Assembly: GCA_001179505.1 (NCBI GenBank)
Contig: CDMY01000316.1
Location: forward strand, 1,778-65,777
Direction of reading: 5' to 3'
Length of the DNA stretch: 64,000 nucleotides
Source of the DNA: Vitrella brassicaformis
Lineage: Eukaryota; Sar; Vitrellaceae
Shown: in pieces, positions 9,685 through 20,340 of the stretch
Layout of the letters: the number at the start of each line of letters is the position of its first letter
Position numbering within the stretch: the first letter of the stretch is position 1
Program-made: the position numbers and the translations under genes
The notes under the pieces: generated by a model
Databases searched by the model: none
What the model saw: only the letters and a program-made list of their open reading frames with translations
Told to the model about the DNA's origin: nothing

Positions 9685-11903
9685 TCTATCGGATCAAGAT
9701 GGACGGCCGGCCGGTGTGTGTAGTGGGGTAGAGGAGGCAGGCAGGTGTGTCGGTGTATCTGGTGGTTGGTGGTGAGGGCAGGGTGGCAGAGCAGACGGCC
9801 GGCTGTCTCTCCCTCCCTCCCCCCCCTCCCTCCCTCCCTCCGTCCCTCAGTCTCTCTTTGTCCGTTGGTGCGTCCATGTGTGTGTGTGTGTGAGTCTCGT
9901 GCGTGTGTCCCATATGTGTGTGTGTGTGTGTTGGATCGTATATCGTACGCTACGGCCGGCCGCCCTGTGTGTATGTAGCTACCCATATATATCTCTCCTT
10001 ATCGTAACGACACCCCGGTGTGTATTTCTTTTGTCGTGGTTCTTGTGGTTGTGGATCGATCAGTGGAGGGGAGCGGAGAGGGGAGGGGGCCGGGGCAGAG
10101 GAGGGAGCGGGAGAGGAGATAAGAGGGGCCCTCGTCTGTCTGTCTGGCTGCCTAACCGTCTGGTTGTGTGTGTGGATGTCTGGCTAATATAGATACCTAC
10201 CTGCATCGTGGTGTGGTGTGGTGTGGTTGTGTGTGGTTGGTTGCAGAGTTTTGCGTTTTTTGGTTCTCAATTAATCCATGTGCTGTCTGTACGGCTGACT
10301 GGCTGTGTGTCCGTTTGTATGTTCCAAGTGTATCCCCTCTCTTTATACGCACCATCTATGGGCTGGCTGTGCGGCTGTGTGGCTGTCTGCGCACCGACCG
10401 ACCGACGACCGTTCTGTTTGTTTATGGTCCGTTTGTCTGTCTGTCTGTCTGTCCTTTCTCACCCCACACACACCAAAAGATACACACACGTGTATACCGC
10501 CACACAGGCAAGGCAGGGCAGCGAGGCACGTTTTCACCACACACACACCACACTCTGACCACAAGACACGCACACAGCCTTTTTGTGTTGGATAACACCC
10601 ACATCTCTCTCTCTCTCTCTCTGCAACCGCACCCACAATGCACCCACGATAGCACCCTTGTATGACTGCGTAACGAGGGGAGGACAGAAGACGGAACACA
10701 CGTATATCTGTCTGTATGGCTGGACGTATCCCTCAACGAGCGATCAAGGAAAGGCCTTTGGCTGCCGTCCTGCAGGTCTCGGCCTGATGCGATCGATACG
10801 AATGCATATTTGTGTTTGTATCATATAGCTAGACGTCCGCACACAGGCAGACAGGCAGACAGGCAGGCAGGCAGAGAGAGATGGAGAGGCGACTGGCTAG
10901 CGAACCGGCAGGAAGGCAAGGCAGCCGACCGGTAACCGACAACCGGTGTGTGAGACATGAGTGACTGCGTAGGGAGGGAGGGAGGGGAGGACGACAGACA
11001 GACAGACAAAAGGAAGGAGCGATCCCTTTTGGAGACAGACATCGCTGGCTGGTGTTGTGCCTACCGGGGGCCTGTAAGTGGTGCACGCGCCCCTTTCCGT
11101 GCTGACACAGCTGCAGTCACCCAGCGATCAGAGTGTCACGACATACTCTGGCTGCAAGGTGGCGGCACGGCTTCGTCAGCAGGGAGGGACACGGCCACAC
11201 ACACACAAGCAGCAGCAAACAGCAGACAAGACAAGACAAGACGAGACGAGACAAGAGCGTGTGTCCGAGGGGCTCTTCTGCCTGCAAACGGTCTGCTGTC
11301 CTTTCGTTCGTGGTGAAGCGAGGGAAGGATTGCATACCGGCTGCCGCGTGGGAGACCTTAAGACGCGGGCATACGATGGATGGATGGACGGCTGGACGGA
11401 TGGGTGAGCGAGACAGGCAGAGAGGGAAAGGCGAGCGCTGTGCGGATGGACGCTTATACATAGCACATGCGTACATACATACATAACGATGAGTGGCGTG
11501 TGGGTCGGTGGGCGGGTGTGTTGGTGGTGCGCTGCCCTGCGTGTGAAGGTCGCTTCGGTGCACGCCACGGGTGCGTGAGCCAATGGATGTATGGATGGAT
11601 GGATGGATGGCTGACCGTGTCCATGTGGATGTGTGTGTGCCTGCCGTGTGCGTGTCCTTCCTTGCTCCTTTGCCGTGGTATGCTGTCTCTCTGTGCGTGT
11701 ACGTGACTGCTGCCTGACGTGAGAGACCCTCTCCTCTCCTCTCCTCTATTTGTACATTCATTCACTCAATCGTTCACTCAGTGACATTACTCTCTCGCGC
11801 GTAGGCAGGTCAGCATGGACCAAACCCAACATACTCACCGCCACCCACACGGCACAGACACATGCAGCTACCACTACTGCTGCTACATCATAGCTTCATT
11901 TGT
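9685..11903. other. 2.2-kb gene-free stretch between convergent genes
   Basis: No convincing exon is seen on either strand. The left part (9.69 to about 10.44 kb) is rich in TGTG/CCCTCC on the + strand; from about 10.45 to 11.25 kb it is mainly CACA/CAGG; after that it is mixed. In this window the sense strand of introns and UTRs is TG-rich, so the switch near 10.44 kb may mark where the two 3' UTRs meet. It includes CTGTCTGTC (about 10436-10452), GGCAGACA (about 10843-10875) and GGATGGAT (about 11370-11400 and 11590-11612) tracts. Confidence 0.5.
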
Positions 11904-14727
11904 TCATCTGAGGTCAGTGTGTCTGCGCGGCGACGACTCGCGCGAGTCGCTGGCAAACTGCGTCTTGATGTGACGCAACACCTGGGCAGTGCACGAAGGA
12001 CAGACAAAACGCACACAAACAGATCAGCTCACTGCACCACACCACACCACACCACATCACACACACAGGCTGACCAGTGGCTGCACAAAGGCCATGGAGA
12101 TCTGCTTCAGCTGGAGAGACACAGGAAAGCAGACCAGACAGACAGAGGGATGCACACAGGCGAGTTGATGTGCTCACGGCAGGTTGGGGGGGCTCGGCTG
12201 GTCTGCGCGGGGGCGCCACGCGGAAAAGGTCGGTACCCGAGAGCAGCACGTTGCAGGCCGCACGCCACTCACGCAGCTCCCGCATTATCCTGACACACGC
12301 CACAGACATTCTTGTTGGTGCCAACGTGTTGCCTGTGTGTGTCTCTCGTCTGCCGTACTGATTGAGTGCCGTCTTGAAGCGCTGGTGGGCGTCCCGCCAC
12401 CTGCACAGAGAGAGAGAGTGTGTGTGTGCGCGCCCACAACACCAACACACATGCCAGAGATCGATGAATTGCCGCCGACCGACCTTGCAGTATTCTTGCG
12501 GATGAGTGCTATCAGGTAGACGCGGCGCAGATTCGGCGGGACGCGGAAACGATCAAGAAACTGCCACACATACGGACAGCTATGAACAAGGTGGTTCGTA
12601 TGTCACTTGTCTTACAGCGAAGAACGGCGTCCGTCCCTCGGCGAGATATGCCTCCATCTCCCGCTGCATCTTAGACGGAGGCACCTACACACACCCATCA
12701 TCACACCCATCGCACCCATACACGGCGCACGTGTCAAGCCATTCACACAACATGACATGCATTGGTCCTTACGTGCAGGCTCTTGGCCAGCACCTGTGTC
12801 TCCAGCTCCCAGAACCTCTGCAGCAGGTGCTGCTTCACCTCCCGCCTGTAGACCAGGAAGCTCTTGCACGCGTGGCGGATCCGCTGCACGCACCGGAAGC
12901 CGTGCAGAAAGCGCTGACGCAGCTGTGATCAAACCACCCATCACACCAACCCACCAGCCATCTCGCACCGACGGGTCATTGTTCGAGCGGACGGATTGGC
13001 TCACCGGTTCGAGTGGGTCAGCCCGTCGCAGCGACGCCAGCAGCATGTCAGCCCTGCTGTGCCGCATCCGCAGAAGCAGCTTGGCACCGGAAAACACAGT
13101 CCTGCAGACACACACAAGGGTCAAGCAAGGCATGACTGCGGCATCCAGAATCACACGTCAACACTCACCAGTAGACGGCAGCGGCCCTGGCAGCAGCAGC
13201 ACGGGCAGCAGCAGCGGCGGCCGCAAGGTATTCTTTCTCTTCTTCTTCATCTTCTGTGGCACGCTCTTCCTCGTCTTCTCCCACGTCCATCTCCATCTCC
13301 ACCATCGCTGTCTCGGCTTCCTGCGGCCGCTCTCCCAAGCCCTCTCTCGTCGGCTGGATGGAAGCGAGGAACGCGGCCACAGCAACACTTGCCAGCCAGT
13401 GACGGGCAATCGAGTTGCGAAGCCGCAGCGTCCTGGAAAGAAACACACCATGTGAAAAACAGAGGGTGTCTGTGTGCGTGCGGATGTGCATACTGTCTCA
13501 GCTGCTGCTTGGTCACGAATCGTGCCCGTTGGTCCATGTCGGCCTGCTCGCGCATCGCCCGTGCCGTCAGGCTCCTCCGCCGCCACTCCTGTCCGTGCGC
13601 GGCTGTGGCCGCTCGACGCTGCTCCAGCTGACTCCTATTGATGGTCATGGGACAGCGGTTGACGGCCACCCAATCCGTGGCGTCTGAGGGCCGCAGGTGG
13701 GCCCCTCTGCTGTGGCTCGCGCGCGACTCGGCTGCGCTGACAGAGAGAGGGGATGGTGCAAAGGGGGGGAGGTGGGGCCGAGGAGGTGGTGTTGTTGTGT
13801 CGCGGATGAAGTGGCGCTCTCTTTGGAGGGTGTCGCGTTTGTGTCGCGTGACGATGGATATGGGTGAGGTGTCGAGGGCGCCTTCCTTGATGAGGGTCCC
13901 CAGGGGACTCGACTGGGGACGGCGCTCGAAGTACTCTGCATGTATACACGCACATCAGAGAGGGTGTGAGTGTGTGTGCAGGTATTGTCTCACCCACTTT
14001 GACGCGTAGCCGCTGGGCAGGCGTCATGCCCCTCATGTCTGCAAACACCCAGCCATCCATCCATCCATCCATCCACCACACACGATGAAACGGACAAATG
14101 CGCGCTATGGTCTCTCCGGTGTCCTCTCTGATATGTGTCGTACGCACATCTCCTGCTCGCATCGTGGATGGACGCCATCGGCTGGAACGCCGTGGGTGAG
14201 CTGTTTACCGACCCCCTCTCACTCACACTGCCATACCTCCCTCCAGGCGGCAGCTGCGCGTCCAAGAACTCATCCAAATCAAAGTAGCTCGGCACCCTCT
14301 CCAGCAGCCGATGCCGCTGCTCCATCTCAAAGGCCATCGCCCGCTGCATCTGCCGCCTTCTCTTGGCCCTGGCGGCGCTCCGGGCTGTCTGCGGCTTCAC
14401 TGGCAAAGGCAGCTTCAAGGTCCCTGCCTGTGATGGTCTTCTCACAATCTGCTGTCCCAGAACCTGTGCTGTCATGGTCATGCTGGGGCTGCGGGATGTG
14501 AGGGACGGCCGGGGTGAGGAGAACGAAAAGGAGTCGGGGGGGATGGTGGTGAGCTCCTCTTGCAGAAGACGGGCGTGTAGGACGCTGGAGCGGCTCCTGT
14601 CCCTGCCCGTCATGGCGTTGAAGACGGGGCTGATGTGCTCCTCCACCAGCTCATTGTAGCGGTTGTACCGCTGAGTCACCGACGACAGGTGAAGACGCGC
14701 GGACGATGGGGGGCGCGTTTCCGCCAT
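11904..14727 (-). CDS. Basic/acidic low-complexity protein, function unknown
   Basis: About ten exons. The start chosen is 14727 (MAETRPPSSARLHLS); an in-frame ATG at 14820 would add 31 residues starting MLSAFPSRVQKSFAVNRF, which look like a basic targeting peptide. The N-terminal exon contains RAKRRRQMQRAMAFEMEQRH, a coiled-coil-like basic helix. Further exons give NRSQLEQRRAATAAHGQEWR, an acidic run (VGEDEEERATEDEEEEKEYL) followed by poly-Ala, and an IQ-like stretch (LHGFRCVQRIRHACKSFLVY) that might bind calmodulin. Later exons read FLDRFRVPPNLRRVYLIALI and RELREWRAACNVLL. The last exon ends VLRHIKTQFASDSRE with TGA at 11904-11906. I do not recognise a family. It is divergently paired with the glycosyltransferase gene. 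Coding is well supported; several splice sites are approximate. Confidence 0.65.
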
Positions 14728-14929
14728 CGGGAGGGAAGTGAGAAACCAAAACCGTCGAAAGGTCGCGAATCTGTTTACAGCGAACGACTTTTGTACGCGT
14801 GAAGGGAAGGCGCTCAGCACAGCTCCGCCGGCGTCTGCAGGTGCTTTTCTAAAGGGAAGAGGTGAGCTGTGCGTGTGCGCGTGAGCGTGTGTGGGTGGTT
14901 AATGCGTTTGCGTCGACAGTCCATCGTCG
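14728..14929. promoter_or_regulatory. Shared upstream region of the low-complexity gene and the glycosyltransferase gene
   Basis: About 200 bases separate the head-to-head starts. GGTCGCGAA lies at 14761-14769, another TCGCG element of the kind seen upstream of other pairs here. If the alternative start at 14820 is used by the minus gene, only about 110 bases remain. Confidence 0.4.
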
Positions 14930-17900
14930 ATGGGATATGAGCGAGTCCCACTGGAGGTCCATCGACGGGCGACGAGCGGACCCACCAGACCGGCCGCAAA
15001 CGGGCTCGTGTTTGTCTCGCTACTCGCCATATGCACACTCATCGGTCAGACACACAGACACACAGACAGACAGACACCGAGGTTGGCTCACGGATGCGCG
15101 TGTATGTTGGTATGGTAATAGGTGTGGATATCGGTCTCCATGCGGGCTCCCTCCTCGGGCGGCGGAGTTTCAGCAGCGTGGACGACTTTCTGCAGCTCGC
15201 CAGGCAGCCTTTGCTGGAGTGGGAGCAGATGCACAAGGCATCCGTCGCCGAACTGGCCGATCCAGAGACCGATCAGACCGTTTCAGGCGATGTCGATGAG
15301 AGCAAGACGGCGGTACTGTCCGCAGCAGCAGCAGCAGCAGCCGTGCCCCATGCGTCTCCCTGCAACATGAGCATGACAACAGCGGGGGCGAATATGAGCA
15401 TGAGTATGGGCATGGCGCAGAGTGTCCATCCGCTGGACCACTGGGTGACGCAAGAGTGTCCAAAGGTGCGGTGGATGCGGGAGTTCCAGAGGGAGCGCCC
15501 TAGCAGCAGGTCGAAGGAGATAACCAATGTCGTCTCGCTCGACATGAGGAGCTTCCCAATGGCTATGCTCAATGTATGTCTGTATGCATTTCCATCAATC
15601 AGTCAGCCCACAGCAAGTCGCCAATGTTTTGTGTTGTGTGGTATGGTGTGCAGAACTCTTTGACGGCCGTTGTGTACCTGGGCGAGAAGCGGCGGGACAC
15701 ATGGGCTGAGACGATGATCCCCAAGATGCAGGCGTGTCCGCTGGTCAAGGAGGTGCTCATCGACTGGTGGCCTGAGAGCGACCTGTCGCTCTCCAAGCTG
15801 CCCGTCAAATCACTAAAGAAAGTCCGGTCAGTGAGGACCAAAGGACGCGTGCGTGTGTGATGTGGACTTGTGTGTGTGTGTATGTGTGTGCAGGGTGGCT
15901 GATGGGAAGCGGGGCCTCGGTGAGCGCTGGCTGATCGGCGAACAGATCACCACACCATTCACCGCGACGTTCGATGTGAGTGAAGGAGACGATACACGGT
16001 CACAGAGAGGATGAAATGAAATGAGATGTGTTGCGTCTCACATGTCTTTCTGTGTGGCTGGCATGGCATGCAAAGGATGACCGCGGCTTCAGCTGCCGTA
16101 AGCAGCCAATACACATACATACCCAGACGAGCAGACACAAACCTGTCGATCACTTTGTGTCTGCTCTGCTCGTCACGGAGGGCAGACCTGCTGCATCGGC
16201 TGATGATAATGGCCATGCGGTTCCCCAACAAAATCGCCACACTCAGCGAATTCGGTACACACGCATCCACGCACACACGAAATCCACTTTTCGTGTCCAC
16301 CGTCCCTTCTGCCTCTCTGTCTGCAGGCCGCCGGATAATGCATTGCCCATCCCTCAATGAGAATCAGCTACAGTCAGCAACACGACAACACACGACACAC
16401 ACACACACACACCCCTGCACACAGGCGTGTGTGTGTCTCACACACAGGTACAAGTTGTCCAAGTCCAAGGGCGCCATCACACTGCCCGTGGCGGCGGTCG
16501 TGGGCACCTCCTCTCTCGTCGCCTACGCCAAGCTCATGCCCCGGCCGATCATCGACATGATGAACAAAGAGCTCAACTGCGAGGACATGGCTCTCAACTG
16601 GGTGGTGGCACAGATGGCCCCCGACGGGCAAACAGGCAAGACAAGAAACAAGCAGCAATAGCCGTATCATGAGGGGAGGTGGGGCATGTCCGTGGGCTGC
16701 AGGGGTTGTGCTGGAGGAGAAGCATCTGGGCGCTACGGGCGACTACATCGACATGGACGACCTCAAGGGGCTGAGCGCCACCGTCAACGGCCAGGTCAGA
16801 CGCAACGCATGCCTCAACATGCTCGCACAACTGCTCCCACAATGGTAAGGAAACACACACACACACACACACACAACGCCCCCTCCACACACAGGACCAT
16901 TCGTGTGTGTGTGCAGGAGGGTTCCCAAGCCCCCGAAATTCTCTGTCCATGTACGGGACCCGCTGTCCGGCAAGGCGGCGAATCACACTATGGCACGGAT
17001 TGTCGTGGTGACCGCTGCGTATAGCGAGAACAGACCCGACTTTTTGGACACCGTCTTCGAGAACCAAGACATGTATGTGTCCACACAGCAGTCGACAAAG
17101 GCCTGTGTGTTGATGTGTGCGTGTGTGTGTGTGTGTAGGTATTGCGCTTTGCACGGGTATCGGAGTGTCACCATCTATGGCAAGGACGTCCAGACAGCGT
17201 GAGCAGCCAGAGATCCATAGACCCCGCGGGTCTCTGCCCACATCACGCGTGTTGTATGTGTTGTGTGTGTCTCCCTGTCTCTCTCAGAGACAGAGGTCGG
17301 TCAAGGCATCCGTCAGCCCATCCATCCATTCATCCATCCATCCATCCATCATGCCTGCGAACGGCCCGTTTTCAATCCCTCTCTCTCCCTGCGTCTGTGT
17401 CTCTGTCCAGGTGCGTACCGTGCCAAGCTCGAGACGATCCTGAGTCTGATGGTGGAGACCAAGCACAAGTACGTTGTCTGGAAGGACAGCGACACCCTCT
17501 TCATGGACTGCTCCAAGAGGCTGGACCTCCTCGTGCGGGAGTACCCCACGAAGGACATCATTTTCACATCGGACGTCTCGCCCTGGTTCGTCAACACCGG
17601 CGTCATGATCTTCAAAAGGACCGCTTTCGCCAAGAGATTCCTCAAGACCGTGCTCAAGGTGAGGATGTCACACGCGATGCATACGTTTTGGTGCATTGCT
17701 TGGGTTGGTTGTGCTGAACAAACATGCAGCTGATGAGCGACATGCCGGCACCAGCTGGATCACTCCCGGTGAGTGGATTCGTCAGCCCATTAGAGGACAG
17801 TAGAGCAGATGTTGCTGGTGTGCATAACACGTGTGTGTGTGGTGTGTGTGTGTGGGGGGTGNNNNNNNNNNNNNNNNNNNNNNNNNNNNNNNNNNNNNNN

Positions 17901-18999
17901 NNNNNNNNNNNNNNNNNNNNNNNNNNNNNNNNNNNNNNNNNNNNNNNNNNNNNNNNNNNNNNNNNNNNNNNNNNNNNNNNNNNNNNNNNNNNNNNNNNNN
18001 NNNNNNNNNNNNNNNNNNNNNNNNNNNNNNNNNNNNNNNNNNNNNNNNNNNNNNNNNNNNNNNNNNNNNNNNNNNNNNNNNNNNNNNNNNNNNNNNNNNN
18101 NNNNNNNNNNNNNNNNNNNNNNNNNNNNNNNNNNNNNNNNNNNNNNNNNNNNNNNNNNNNNGTGCCCAGGGGGAGCAGGTGTACATCAACTTCGCGCTTC
18201 TTGACGCTGCGAGGCGGAAAGCGTGCCAGCAGGACATCAGGCCGTGCATGAAGGCGTGCAAAGGTGGGTGGGTGGGAGGGTGGGTGGCATACAGGCAGAC
18301 AGACAAGTGTGTATCTTCTGTGTGCATGTGTCGGTGTGCGTGCAGGTCTCGAGTGTCTCAAGCACATGGACCCATACCTCTCCAGACACATTGCCGTGCT
18401 GCCCAACCACGCCCTCCAGTCACTACGATCACAAAGAGTACAGGCGCAATCAACGCACAAGCCCACGCACAAGTGCCCCTTCCTCCTTTCCTTGTGTGTG
18501 TGTCTTGATGATGCGTCTCTGCAGCTGATCCCTCCCCCCCGCCTCGTGCCCATGCGTGTCGAACCTCACGTCCACATCACAACCCCAACCCGTCAAGCAG
18601 ACCCCCTCTCTCACCACGGACGACGGCGCACGACCAGAAAACACAGCTCTGCCAGCCCTCCCCACCACCCGAGAGAGCGGCAGCGAGATCGCCATCCTGC
18701 CTGACGGGCAGCTGGTGACCAGAAAAGCCGTGCCACAGAATGCCACGCTCGTCAAGCATGCCTCCGGCGTCGGAAACCAGCCGCCAAGACGGAGAAGGAG
18801 ACGAAGGCGCATGTACCAGCAGCAGGAAGAGGTAGAGTATGTGGCTGAGGATGGCGAGGAGGTGTTCATCATGCACGTGGCGGGAGCGGCGCCCAAGGAG
18901 AGCCCCGAGATGCGGGGGCAGATCATTCGCGAGCACGCAATGTTCAGCAGCTGCCCGGCCATCAAGCTCTGCAGCGACGTATGCATCACGGCTGCTTAG
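14930..18999 (+). CDS. Type II membrane glycosyltransferase with GT64-like and GT34-like domains
   Basis: Exon 1 (14930-15044) encodes a short basic tail and a signal anchor (NGLVFVSLLAICTLI), as in Golgi enzymes; it joins 15122 in phase. The first catalytic region resembles GT64 (EXT/exostosin family): VVYLGEKRRDTWAETMIPKM, KEVLIDWWPES, an aspartate triplet made across an intron (ATF-DDD-RGF), then CEDMALNWVVAQM, matching the family's NCEDIAMNF. The second region resembles GT34 (GMA12/MNN10): ARIVVVTAAYSENRPDF, YCALHGYRSVTIY, GAYRAKLETILSLM, YVVWKDSDTLFMDC (the DxD nucleotide-sugar site) and FVNTGVMIFKRT. After the assembly gap, VYINFALLDAARRK and HIAVLPNHALQSL fit the end of GT34. The tail is charged (PPRRRRRRRR, then an acidic stretch). 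The acceptor of the last exon is unresolved because the exon start near 18525 carries an in-frame TGA. Donor sugars and acceptors cannot be told. Confidence 0.77.
17862..18161. other. Assembly gap (300 N) inside the glycosyltransferase gene
   Basis: Exactly 300 N, a size often used as a placeholder. It directly follows a TG-repeat and G run (17830-17861), so the gap probably reflects failure to sequence an intronic repeat. It hides an exon or exons of the GT34-like domain. Confidence 0.99.
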
Positions 19000-20340
19000 C
19001 TTAGCGTGCCTTGGCGGCTTGACACGTACAGGGGTGGACCTAATGGGTGGTTGGTGTGTAATTGATTCAAGAGCTCTGTCTGTCTGTATGCGTGTGAGTG
19101 TGTGTGAGTATGCATGTCAATGCCCTTCGTGCAGTCGTTCACGTGTGAAATGGGGTATATACTGCATACATTTTGTTCTCCCTCCTGCTTTTCCACTGCC
19201 TGTGTGTGTATGTCTGTCACGGTCTGAGTGTGTCGATATGGGTTCGTCTGTGTGAGTAGGGGTAGGGGTGCATGTGTGTCTCTTCCTCTGTGTGCGTGTG
19301 TAGCTGTGTTTGCGCTGCCTGCCGCCTTGACCGCTAAAATGCGGTCGGCAAGGCCCAGCATGCAGGGTGTTTTGTACGAGCCAGCGTGATTTCAGCTCCA
19401 TTCATTCCACCCACCCATCATGATGCATGCGTGTGCGCATATACATACATATGTACATATGTACATACATATGTACATGTGTACACACACGTAGGCAAAT
19501 ACGTACATACGATTTTGCTGTACACACACGAGCTGCCCTCCCTCTCCATTGCAGCCTGCCCATGCCTGCCTGTCTGTCTGTCTGTCTGTGTGCATGTGCA
19601 CGGGACTCTCGTGAGAGAGATGATTTGTATCCCTTCGTGCAAGTGTTGTCTCTGTCTGTGTCTGCGCGTACGTGTATATGGCCAAGTGTCTGTAAGTGTC
19701 TGTAAGTGTCTGTAAGTGTCCGTAAGTGTGTGTGTGTGTGTGGAGATATCTCTCGTCAACAACTCCGCTCGCTCGTTTGCTCGTCCACAGGTGCATGATG
19801 AGTGCGAGCACGTACACACTGCGACAGGTCCAGAGAGATAGAGAGCGATAGATAGAGACAGACGTACATATCTAGGTACCGACTCGGAGGCCATTCATGT
19901 ATTCACACGTACGTGACGTGACGTGACGTGGTGTGGTGTGATGTGGAGAGGATATATTTGTCGTGATGCGTCTTACACCCGAGGTCGATTTTCGATCATG
20001 TGACTTTCTGTCAAGATATCGCATTTATGCAGGCCTTCTCGTATCTTGTATTGCATCATGTATAGTGACCTACGTGTACAGACGTCTCTCTAGATTGCTG
20101 ATTCGAGAGCACACAATTCCCCATCGCGGGCCGTATCGGAAAGCGCCAGGGCCCGGCTTTGCGCCGCCAGGCGAAAGCTGTCCTTCCCCTTCCCCCATCA
20201 TCGGTTCTGGTCAGGGGAGTGACCTCATGGTTGCGGCGCGGCGGAGGACCTCGCCATCTGTAAATAATAATATACACAGTGAGACGCCCACCGCATGCAT
20301 TTCCGTTTGCCCCCTGGCGCCGAAGGCTGCTAATACCACA
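19000..20340. other. Repeat-rich stretch between two plus-strand genes
   Basis: This holds the 3' UTR of the glycosyltransferase gene and the promoter of the next gene. It contains ACATATGTAC-type alternating tracts (about 19438-19495), a 10-base tandem repeat (unit AAGTGTCTGT, about 19684-19727), TG runs and ACGTG repeats (about 19911-19930). An open frame without stop runs from 19963 into the next gene; its translation includes a hydrophobic stretch (IYAGLLVSCIASCIVTYVY), so an upstream start is possible but not preferred. Confidence 0.55.
19684..19737. repeat. 10-bp tandem repeat running into TG repeat
   Basis: Four copies of AAGTGTCTGT, the last with one change (CCGT), followed by a TG dinucleotide run. 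Confidence 0.85.

Noticed and set aside
9745-10665. Cys-rich plus-strand frames (VCLSVCLS-type)
   Set aside because: These translations come from TG/TCTG simple repeats in the 3' UTR and have no splice or start support.
12612-13154. Long frames on both strands at 12.6-13.6 kb
   Set aside because: Only the minus-strand exons have splice sites consistent with the neighbouring exons; the plus frames are low-complexity shadows.
19963-20340. Open frame upstream of the protease start, with a hydrophobic segment
   Set aside because: Contiguous in frame but low in coding character and unlike a signal peptide. The Met at 20341 gives a standard secretory leader. An upstream start cannot be fully excluded.
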